From positions 9,672,001-9,736,000 of the forward strand of contig JAULSR010000002.1 in the NCBI GenBank assembly GCA_030512295.1: a DNA stretch of 64,000 nucleotides, read 5' to 3'. The first letter of the stretch is position 1. Each line of letters begins with the position of its first letter. Source of the stretch: Bombardia bombarda. Its lineage: Eukaryota; Ascomycota; Sordariomycetes; Sordariales; Lasiosphaeriaceae. Shown in pieces: positions 25,649-35,350 of this stretch. A program made the translations under genes and the position numbers. The notes beneath the pieces were generated by a model. The model saw only the letters and a list, made by a program, of their open reading frames with translations, ran no database searches and had not been told where the DNA came from.

Positions 25649-27231
25649 GCAAACTGCTGCGGGATATGGAGATGGCCTTGAATCCTCGCCTTAAGGTTTG
25701 ACAGCAAGGCGATTGCGACAATTGAAGCTGGCGCTATGAAGGCCAATTCGATCAACTAGCATGGATACACGACACCTTCACGCTACATCTAATACCCCGA
25801 CACCGTATATACCCTTCTCGCGCCTTCATCACGCGAGATACTAATACTTTTTTCACTTTCGGTTTCGGTTTCTATCCTAACACAGCATCAACTGGCTAGC
25901 TGTTCGGCGTTGAGGGTCACATAAATTGGGTTTCTAGCATGATGATACGAAGACTCGATGTATGATAGGGGCTCCTTGACTTTGGTAAGGGATACCCAAG
26001 CGGTTTTTAGTTTTATTTCTTCACGTGCGTTTTCCTTTTCGTCGTCGACACACTCTCATGTCTGGTACATAAGGATGGATGAATGATCCATTCTTGGGTT
26101 AAAAGGCGTCTATCGTTCGTTTTCTTTTGATGCATAAAGCCTCGATTGCTTTTTCGCTTCAAAGTTACTCGCTTCTCTGCATCTTTTCCTCTCGATATGG
26201 TTTCAAAGGGGCATAGCCTTGGCTTATCTCATCTGTTTGGTCGTCGTGTCATATTGGCTTCCAGCAAACGAGAGAATTGGAAGTATATGAAAGAGAAGGG
26301 TGGAGGGGATGACAGTGACTGGTTTGGGTCAGGATTCTGATTGATAATAAGATTGAACTTGGGATGGATTCCGGAAGCCTACCCACTCTACCGACTGGAC
26401 GGACGTCAGTCAGCCCACGAACATATACGTTTAGTATGAGTCGCCGAGGACAATAATATATCCTCAGCTTGATTCTGACTGGGGTGGCTGGCGCCTCTGA
26501 CATTGGCAAATGGAAGCAAGATCGACTGGAAAGAGAAACAGGAGGAATCATCAATGGGTCTACTTTCTTTGTGTGTATGGGATCGGATTGGGAACAAGGG
26601 GAACTCGAATCGGGAATTCAAAAGGCTATCATATAAAGGGAAACAACACTGTCAATTGGTCTTTTGATAACGCTATCATTAACGCACGTTGGAGCGCCGC
26701 GTGGCCGGGACCTTGGCAAAACTGCAGACAAACACAAACAAACAAACAATTGGAACAAGCTGAAGCAAGCGACTGAGCGACTTCTGTGATGAGTTGAGCG
26801 AGTGAGCAAGTGAGCGATCGGAGGGTTAGTGACTTGAGGTTTTTGCGTGGACTGAAAGATGGAGGTGCATGCGGACGGGTATCGGATTAAATGGAAGGAG
26901 AACAAGAATGATTGTCAGCAGGCAAGACAAACTCGGTGGGAGAGTCTATAATGGGTGCGCTTTGGGCTTATAATAACATTACAGAATGATATAAGTAAAG
27001 ACATTCGATAAGTAAAAACAAATCGCAACTTTGCGCCCAGTGTTTCCGATGAGTGTGCACTGCATTTACTGGCTGTCTGTAAGGTGGCGTGGCTCATTCA
27101 GATGGAACTTGAGGAATCTTGTCTATTCTATGAAGTTTTTGGCTAGCACGTCAGATGACAGGGGCAGAGGGAGAGAGCAGCGAGCGTCGAAACCCCCTGA
27201 TACCTAGCAAGCAGTTGTGCACCCCTCTACT
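25649..27231. other. Intergenic: 3' flank of the CBM21 gene
   Basis: Contains the presumed 3' UTR, then A/T-richer DNA. No gene recognised; all frames are under about 100 codons without family signal. Confidence 0.5.
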
Positions 27232-27350
27232 ACATACGGCCATAGATAGTGGAAAACTCGGCATCCCGTCCGCTCTGCCCTAGATAAGCCACTAATCGCC
27301 AGACTAGTAGTTGGGTCGGTGACGACCAGCGAATCCCTGGTGCTGTATGT
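27232..27350 (+). rRNA. 5S ribosomal RNA gene (dispersed copy)
   Basis: The 119-nt segment begins ACATACGGCCATAG and ends TGCTGTATGT; its ends pair (ACATAC with GTATGT) as helix I. It keeps the fungal 5S landmarks in order: GTGGAAAAC, CATCCCGTCCGCTC, ATAAGCCAC, TAGTAGTTGGGT, GGTGACGACCAGCGAATCCC. A run of nine T follows at once, the RNA polymerase III terminator. Compared from memory with the Neurospora-type 5S it differs at a number of sites, mostly in the middle, so it may be a variant type or a weakly diverged copy. Single 5S genes scattered outside the rDNA are usual in Pezizomycotina. Confidence 0.9.
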
Positions 27351-27762
27351 TTTTTTTTACTTTTTGCCCATCACACAGTAATTTGCTTCTTATCCAAAAC
27401 AAACGATTATTTTGCATGCACTCTTTGACATATATATAACAGGGTCTGAAACGTATTTGCCTTGATAGGAGACGGAATATTATGCTGGCTGAGATGGAAA
27501 AAACCTGTACCTTTTCCGACTGTCCACAGAATTCAAGTGCCCAGCGAGTTATTCAATGTGTTACAGATTCATATAATAGTAGTAATCAACACGTCGCGTT
27601 AAAAAGACCAGGTACTGACTCACCAGTTGTTAGCATCGGCTTACGGAGTCAATGTGCTAATAGCGAAGTCTTTTAATGCATAAGATGATTAGGTACTTGT
27701 TAACAAAAGACAAATAAAATGATGAAGCAAAAAAGAAGCGGTCGTTGAGACGACGGGAATTG
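27351..27762. other. Spacer between 5S rRNA and tRNA-Lys
   Basis: 412 nt, A/T-rich, starting with the 5S T-run terminator. No coding sequence recognised. Confidence 0.6.
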
Positions 27763-27869
27763 AGCCCGACGTGGGGGTCGAACCCACAACCTTGAGATGT
27801 TCTGGGTTTGAAGAGGAAGCTCCTAATCATGTTAAGAGTCTCACGCTCTACCGATTGAGCTAGCCGGGC
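27763..27869 (-). tRNA. tRNA-Lys (anticodon CUU) with 34-nt intron
   Basis: On the minus strand the acceptor stem pairs GCCCGGC with GTCGGGC and is followed by discriminator T, as in yeast tRNA-Lys(CUU). The D-arm contains TAGCTCAATCGGTAGAGC. The anticodon stem pairs TGAGA with TCTCA, with loop CTCTTA-A, giving CUU. The T-arm is GTGGG-TTCGACC-CCCAC. A 34-nt intron at 27799-27832 interrupts the loop at the canonical 37/38 position. The spliced length is 73 nt. Confidence 0.95.
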
Positions 27870-29073
27870 AGTTATTGCGTGTTTGTTAAACATTAGGGTG
27901 CGTGTTTTTGGTTATGGTCCAGGCTAGGGCTCTTACCTGACTCGTGGTTCAAGAACTCTTTTCCATGGCTCGAAGTTTGCTATGGATGGAGCTCTGCGCC
28001 CATTGGGTCAGTTAGTTATCCACAGCAGCTTTAAATGCCTGTTTTAAATGCAAGGAGATGGCCTGCAGCATTTGAGGTGCTTAATATGTTTAAATAAGGA
28101 TAATTTTCACAAAGGGACTTTCACCTCGGTGAAATGCGTCGCAGATTGCGATTCATTTAATTGCCAAGACTCCCGACCGCCTTGGCAGTCAGCCCTATGA
28201 GGACCAGGGACAGACAGTCACAAATAGCTGCGCGTAAAGCTTTCCGGAGATGCGTCCATGTTAAATATTTTAATCTTACAGAATGTTCTTCACAAAAATC
28301 CAAAAGATTACACTCCCAGCTTGCCAAGGGAAAAGCCAGCGCCAGTGCCAGGGTGACCTCAGGTAAAGTTTCAATAGTGGAGAACGCTACTGGATCTACC
28401 GACCTTGGCAATCCAAGCACGGCATCCAGACTCTGGCAGGCTCCTTGGCTCCTTGGCTCCTGGGGGGTTGGCTCAGCTGGGCACCGGGGATGGGGATCTA
28501 CGTACTGGCTCTTGTTTACGCTACTAACTTGTTTTGATGTTGCACTGCGAACTTTGAGTTAGCTGTATGACTTATGAATGTTCTTCGTGGCAATCGTGTA
28601 CACAGACAGTTCATGTTGCTATGAGACAATACAATGAAAATAGGTAATGATAATAAGCAAGTACAGTGATGTAGGATGTTTCTTCCCCCTCTGAGCTAGT
28701 AAAGTGTTGTTAGACGGAATCGCTTCGCCACCACTGGGGGGTCCCTCAGCCGCCGGCAAACGACCACGTTCAGCCCCAGAACGCCATCGCGTCCCGACAC
28801 GCTGTATCCAATGATTGGGGTTAGGATGTGCAAGTGTGATGACAGTGGTTCAGCCAAGACCAGTCCACAGCTTGGACATTTTAAGTGGCGTTGTTCTAAT
28901 CATCTGCCGAAGTCAAAACAAAAGGAGGCCAACGCCCAGCTGGGGGTCATAGGCTTCTGTGTCATCCCCTCGCTTTTCTGTTCGTCTTTCCTGTCCGTTG
29001 TTGGCGGATAGCTGAAAACACAGGAAGAACCCGAGTATCAATATTCAGTCTCAGACTAAACCACCCACCGACC
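27870..29073. other. Intergenic
   Basis: No gene recognised. The longest frame (28161-28562, +, 133 codons) has no family signal and no clear start context. Confidence 0.5.
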
Positions 29074-30955
29074 ATGGCGACTGTCACTATATTTGGCGGA
29101 GCGGGTGTGTTGCCTCCATTATCCACTCCAATCCCGACGGCTTTTGTCTCGTCCATCAGGGGAGTGAACCGGCGACAATTCTCAAACAACACCATCACAA
29201 CATCCGGGTTTATTGGGCCCGACTGTGACGTGAGTCTTCTTCCATCTGGCTTATTTAAACTTGTGATACGGCCTAGCTCTAACCCTAAGCCCACAACTGT
29301 TGTGTTGCATAGACGTTCGATGGCTTCCAAACGTGCAGCGCAGACGGTGACTATGGCAGCTGTCTTTCGAGCAGCGTGACAACAGCCTGCAACTGCGACC
29401 ATGGCTTACAATATCTGGACTGTGTCTCGGCGGCCATTGCCACATCGAGCTGCTGGGGCGCGACTACTTTGGGGGTTAACGGTAAGTCATATGTACCCCC
29501 ACCTTAGTTTGTTGTTTGAAACTAGAGTTTATTGACAGTAGTGCTTCTTTCACAGACTGGGACTCATATCAGCGATCCTGGTTTCAAGATTCGTGCTCGG
29601 TACCACCAGCAAGCGTCATGACCGAGCTCCCCCAACCGTACGTTGCGAGCATCCCCTCAGCCACAGACATTGCTTTCTAGTAGCTAACATGGGTGTTAGG
29701 ACATCGGTTCAGATCGAATACGCGTAAGAGAAGCCCACCAGACGACTCGAGTGAAGCCCGAGCAAAGGACGTGTGTGGCTAACACACAACTTAGACCGAT
29801 AGCAACCGTCGTCCCAACTGGGCCCATGTCGCCGCCACCCAACCACGCCAGTCAGCTCTCGTACTCGGGCACCGGGCAGCTCCTCGCGGGCGCATGCACC
29901 TCGACATCCTACACGCTGATCGACGGAGGCGACACAGTCTACTACGCCGCCTTTATTGGCTGTGACCGCAGCAGACCAGAGTGCTGCCCGTGGAGTGTCT
30001 CGAATGTCGCCGCCGGTGCAGGTGTAGGAGCAGGAGCAGCCGCTCCCGCAACTCAGACTGGTGGTGGTGGTGGTGGTGGTGCCTCGCCCTCAGATTCATC
30101 GGGGTCAGGGGCAGGCCAGCAAGGGCAAGACATTATAGGGGCAGGACAATTTCCCGTGCCTGCCAATAATGGCCAGGCCGTTCTTCGCGGGTGTCCTGAT
30201 GACTACTATGCCGTGTCGGGCCTGTGCTGTCCAAAGTGAGTAATCCGAGTTTATTTTCTCGTTTCTCTCGGTCAGCAGCCGCTAACAAAGAGGCCCTCAC
30301 TTACAGCGGCTTCTTCAAATTCACTCGTCCCATTGCCTACCAAACTCCCTGCTTCAGCTCCTTCGGAGCCGCCGTCACGCCACCACCAATCACAGCCGGG
30401 TCTGAGGGCAACCCGACGGATACGTCCAAGCCAACCTCTGCCATCGTCAACGTAGCCTGGGCCATGGGATATAACGTTACCACCGAATCGCCCTCAGAAG
30501 GCGGTCTGCCCAAGGGCGCCACCATCGGCATCGGCGTTGGGGTTGGTGCCTTTGCCATTGCCCTTATCCTCGCGACAGTCTTTGTCTTTCTTCGTGTGCG
30601 ACGGAGCAAGAAGGCGGCACTCCACGAACACGAGAACCAGGAGCAGCAGGATATGGGGCAGCCTGGAGGACATGGAGAACAGTTCCCGGGCACGACGTAC
30701 CAGGCAGGATATGGCTCGCCTGGAAGCCCACCGCCGGTTGTCGTTGCGGGGCTTCCAGAAAAGGGGCAGTATAACAATGTTCACGGAGGGGTGCAGCAAT
30801 ATAGCGATGGGAACTGGAATCAGGGATATGGTGGGCAGAAGGAGTACCATCAGCCGCCGCCACAGGCGTACGAGTTGGCACAGCCGGCGGAGCAGCAGCC
30901 CCAAGCATATGAGCTTGCGCAGCCGGAGGTACAGCAGGCGCAGTATAGGAGATAG
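29074..30955 (+). CDS. Single-pass membrane protein with Cys-containing ectodomain, six exons
   Basis: Exons 29074-29229, 29313-29481, 29556-29637, 29700-29723, 29795-30235 and 30307-30955 join in frame to 506 residues. Introns of 62-83 nt have GT donors (GTGAGT, GTAAGT, GTACGT, GTAAGA, GTGAGT) and CAG/TAG acceptors. Exon 4 is a 24-nt micro-exon. The ectodomain holds spaced cysteines (e.g. SCLSSSVTTACNCDHG, CCPWS, GLCC), a Gly run from a GGT repeat near 30060, then a transmembrane helix at about residues 361-388 (GIGVGVGAFAIALILATVF) followed by RVRRSKK, the usual stop-transfer. The cytoplasmic tail is Gln/Pro/Tyr-rich with two copies of QAYELAQP. This is the architecture of fungal cell-surface sensor-like proteins; function unknown. 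No clear signal peptide is seen at the chosen ATG, so the 5' end is the least certain part. Confidence 0.75.
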
Positions 30956-31333
30956 GCTTGGGTGCACTGATTTGGGATGGATATATGGGCAGGGTCAATA
31001 TTGTGTGGGTGGAAAGTAAGTACCTTACTGACGTGGCGTGTTCGTGTTTGCAATGAGAGATACCTAATAAAACGATGAATTCTGTTCATGACAAGTAATA
31101 ATACATTCCCACACTGTTGTCTGGTGGTAACTGTGAGTGACTTGCACTTGCACTCATTGTAGCAGAGAGTCCTCATCTGCTCAAAGATAATGTTAATGTT
31201 ATGAAAAGAGACCAATACAATCGGCATCGAATGCGCATCCACTCGTTCATCCGTGAGTCATACGAGTCATACCAAAACAACGCCAGCGTAAAGTGTCCCT
31301 GAACCAAAACGCTAATGTAAACAATCGCCCCCT
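30956..31333. other. Convergent spacer
   Basis: 378 nt between the 3' ends of the membrane-protein gene and the polyketide synthase gene; presumably both 3' UTRs. Nothing else seen. Confidence 0.6.
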
Positions 31334-32736
31334 TTATGCCACCACATCAAAAACAACGCCCTCGACCGTAATCCCCGGCCCAAACGAAAACGCCACGCCC
31401 GTCTTGCCCCCGTTCTTCACAACATCGCCCGCCATCTTCTGCAGCACAAACGGCAGGGACACGCTCAGCATATTCCCGAACCTGCTGAGCATCTCCCAGC
31501 TCACACTTGCAACCTCGTCCGACAGGCCCAGGCTCGCCAGCGACTCCTCGATGATCTTTGGCCCACCGGGATGGATAGCCCACAGGCCGATATCCTTTTT
31601 CCTCAACCCATATCCCTCCAACACCAGCTCAATAGCCGGCCCGACCGCCAGCTTGATGTAACCCGGCAGCTTGGGCGACAAATCACAGGTGATCCCGTCA
31701 TGGTTCACCCCCAGTATGATGCCATCGTCCGTCCCATCCACCAGCTGGGAAAAGGACCCGCGAAGCACGATACTCCCCGGAGCCAAGTCCCCGTTCTGCA
31801 CAGCAGAAGCATCCGCAGCACCCACCACCACGGCCGCGCACCCATCGCCAAACAAGCTCGAGATGATGACGTCGTTCATCGTCTGCTTGAACACGCCATT
31901 GACGCTCGACAGCTCCACGCACACCACCAGCGCCTTCTTCCCCTTCCTCTGTCCGCCAATCTCGTCCTGCGCATGCGCAATAGCATAATCCGCCCCCGTC
32001 CGAATCCCATTCATGGCCGCCGCGCACCCCATGAAGCTGATCACCACCCTGCCAACACTGCTGCTCAGCCCCAGCCCCCTGAGAACTGCCACGTCCACGC
32101 CCGGGGCGATGAACCCGGTGCTGGTCACGACGACCAGCAGCCCGATCTCCCTTGCGGGGTCGACGATTCCAGCGCCGGCCACGGCGCGCTTGGCGACGTC
32201 GACTGCCAAGGGGGAGGCGTGCTCGAGGAAGAGAGACATGCGATCGCGGATGGCCATGGCCCGGTTGAAGGACGGCTCGAGGGGGTCGACGGCTTTGTGT
32301 CGGGTGGCGATTTTGGTGGCGGCGTAGATGCGGGGGATCTTGGCCGAGAGGGGGAGGCTGCCCCAAAGAGGGAGGAGACCTGGGTGGCGACGGTGGACTG
32401 GGGGAGGGAGGTGGGCGGGTTGCCGGTTGCGATGGACGTTATCACGGCTACTGGGACTGCTGGAGATGGGGAGAGAGGCTGGGTGGTGGTGAGGAAGGTC
32501 GAGGTGCCGTGGCTGAAGTGGGAGGAGACAGGAGTAGGCGACGGGGTGGGGCAAGGATGCTTGGTGTTGTGGTCGTAGAGCGAGAGGGTGTCGATTTCGG
32601 CGGCGAGGGAGTTGTTTCCTGGATAAATGTTTACTGGAACAGGGGCAGGCGTGTGGAACTTTTCATGCATCATCCGGCAGTGAATGTCGGGGCTGCTGGC
32701 ATGGTCGCGCCGGGTATATGATAGTCGCTTGGCCAT
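31334..32736 (-). CDS. Type III polyketide synthase (chalcone-synthase-like), with apparent frameshift
   Basis: The C-terminal frame (up to 32554, stop at 31334) carries the whole catalytic core. The active-site Cys is in VISFMGCAAAMNG (TGC at 32026-32024), the His in IHPGG, and the Asn in FGNM, where the usual GNMSS is GNMLS. The conserved FGDGCAA and C-terminal GPGITVEG blocks are present. The N-terminal part is in another frame starting at ATG 32736: it includes VAVITSIATGNPP, the usual type III PKS opening, after an extension of about 90 residues. The frames meet at a run of five G (32350-32354, C on the coding strand), where one extra base would restore a single chain of about 467 aa. 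No intron of usable length fits. Family role: iterative decarboxylative condensation of acyl-CoA with malonyl-CoA to resorcinols or pyrones. Confidence 0.85.
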
Positions 32737-32760
32737 GACTGTTTCTGTTTCTTGAATTAT

Positions 32761-32789
32761 TGATAAGATAGAGTAAACGATAATGATAA
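32761..32789. promoter_or_regulatory. Cluster of four GATA-factor motifs upstream of the type III PKS
   Basis: Within 29 bp lie TGATAA, AGATAG, CGATAA and TGATAA, all HGATAR on the plus strand, 25-53 bp upstream of the PKS start codon. HGATAR is the known site of fungal GATA factors (AreA-type nitrogen, SreA-type iron, light regulators). Binding is inferred only. Confidence 0.45.
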
Positions 32790-32812
32790 TTGGCTATGAT
32801 CGTGAAGCGTTT

Positions 32813-32857
32813 GCTGATGATGATGGGGCTGATGATGATGGGGCTGATGATGATGGG
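32813..32857. repeat. 15-bp minisatellite, three perfect copies
   Basis: The unit GCTGATGATGATGGG is repeated three times head to tail, 77-121 bp upstream of the PKS start codon. Confidence 0.9.
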
Positions 32858-35350
32858 TTGAAATCATCAATCTGGTAAATAGAAGCAGAAGTGCGGTCTC
32901 TCTGACTCCGTCTCACCTCTCTAGATAGTGTTGAAATCTTCTCGAAGTGAAATGGACCTAATTCCGATGCATAATGCTACACGGGATCTCACAATCACGC
33001 GGCTAGAACTTATCTTCCCTCATGGCGCCCTCATGGAATATATGCACAACTTCATACTTGTCAAATAGGGGGCCAATCACACACAAAGAACCAACCTCTA
33101 TCACTGCGAGACTGTGAGATGCATTAACTGCCGGCAACAAAGCTTGGCGACAAGTAGTGCACACACAAAGCAAGGGATCTAGACTGACTAGTACGGCCCG
33201 ACAACCACAAAGGGCGCCTCATCCCGCCCGAGTTATCCATGGCCAGCAGTGATCAGCTTGAGAATAGACAAACTAAAATGGTGTCACTAAAAGTCGAGGC
33301 CATTTTGATAAGCACTCTTGCAGGAATGTGAAACACCGAGATTTGTTATTGTCCCTGGAGCACTATATGTTTCTGGTAAAGGAGGTTGGCTGGTTGCGGA
33401 ATGGTGGCGTCAGCCTTCAAACATTGGCTCTTCACATGCCGTGTTTACCATGTGGAAAGTCGAGATATGTGAAGAGATCGAGGGGTTTGTTAGCGGATAA
33501 TGCACCTTCTTTCCCGTCTTTTGGCCCGAAATCGTCCGCTGCCAAGAAGGGATTGGGATATGTGGCGTGTTTGCTCCTAATCATTTTATTCTTGGTCCAA
33601 AATTCTAACCATCAGTCCCTTCACTATTAATGCTACTGAAAGCGTCGGATACTTACTACTAAGCCGAGGTGCTTTCAGGACTGGGCGTTTTCATAATAAG
33701 ATAGGTACCTAAACTCGCAAGGGTCACTGCTTAAAGTTAGCGTATACGAGATGGAGTTGCCCAGTGATACTGGAACTAGCTATTGGGATCAGTGGTCTCG
33801 GAGATACGACTTTTGTCTTCACACCGTTGTAAGAGACAAACATAAAGCCAACAGCTGAGACGCTTCTACACACGAGGAATGACACCAGTGATAATTAATT
33901 CCGAACCAACGTACTGACGTGCTTAGACCACCAGAGCTAATACAGGAGGTGTAGAACTACTGAATTCACAAACAAGAGTTTTGGGATGCCTCGGCCCAAC
34001 GATACGATGGTGGCGAGACGGGAGTTTGAAGTTGCCACCGGTAGGTCGAACGGTACTCCATAAAATATCTCACCATATCCTGTGCCGCCGAGCGTCTCGA
34101 ACTATATGATAGGCAACGGCCCGTCGTGCAGACGATCTCATTCTGCCATGACTACGGTAGCTTGGCTGCCTAGAGCTACCTATAAGTATTTACATACGAT
34201 ACTAATGGTATCTCGTAAGACTATGTAGCTCTAGCATCGGATGCGTACTGCGCCAAAGTATCGGTTTTGTACGATGGTTAGGCAGAGGAGATCTATAGGG
34301 ATGCGAACACTCATAATACATAATAAAGGAGGTGGTTGGGGGTGATGAGGGGAACGGGAAGATTGCTGACTGGATCGCACACCGATAATGGAAAAGTTCA
34401 GTGGTCACGATATTGCCTCGCGAGATGTCATGATGTCGACAGCTTATCGTTCTCTAAGACAAAGACAATGACGAGATACCACTTCTATAACTGGATAGCG
34501 GCCATATTAGTAGAATTGAACATATTTGCGCAGGGTTTGACCACTCGTCGATAGTATGCCTTTTTGAGGTAGCGGCTCCTAGATTGCATCCTGATATTTC
34601 AGGGTATGCTCACTGACACGATATATTTTTGCCGGGTGCCAAGTGCGACCACAACTACTGGAATCTGTAGTAATGTGTGCGGCATCAGAAATAAGGTTGG
34701 AATCAAGGGGCGGCTCGGTTTGTATTCAGGACTGTTAGGAGTGCAGCAGACTTGCCATGTGGCACACGGCAAAAAAATGCCGATTTCTCTTGCCGAGGAT
34801 GGAGCTCCTTACCTATCTTTTCCGCTGTGAAATAGGGGATGGCGTTTGCCTTGCAGCCGATCGCCATCACTACACCCATCTATTGACGCCATAGCAACTG
34901 ACTGTAAGGCGTTCTATATTTATCGATCGTCATGGCTGCATCTCCATTTCTTTGTGATAGATACCACACTCATGTGCCAATCCGGACTGGCTGGTCTGTG
35001 TTTCATTCAGGAACAGATTCTGATCGATCCAACAAACAAAGGCTGAAACCTGCTGTTTTGGGAAACACATGGCTGCTAGTTGATCTACAACCTCGGCCCA
35101 AGAGCTCGGCTATCAGGTGGAGGAATAACACAGACAAGCCACGAGGACTGGATTTAATTGGGCTGCAGTCCATTAGCGCGCTACTTATGACATGTTGACC
35201 GGATTGCTGCCCGTTTCCTTTTCCCCTCTCGATTTCCTCATTCTCTCCCGTTAGCACATCCTCATTTCGCGGTCACCAACTGGGTACCCTCTACTTCTAC
35301 CACCTCGTCGTCCGCAGCCAGCAATTGGCAACCAGAATTAGCTCACGCTC
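32858..35350. other. A/T-rich intergenic region
   Basis: About 2.5 kb without a recognisable gene. 33600-34600 is the most A/T-rich part and could be a mutated repeat relic, but no transposon protein can be read. Confidence 0.45.

Noticed and set aside
29277..29288. CTAACCCTAA, another telomere-like template
   Set aside because: It lies inside an 83-nt intron of a protein gene, far too small for a fungal telomerase RNA; the CTAAC also makes a good branch site.
31571..32578. 335-codon plus-strand frame
   Set aside because: It lies antisense to the type III PKS; its His/Arg/Gly-rich translation has no family signal, whereas the minus strand carries the catalytic Cys-His-Asn motifs.
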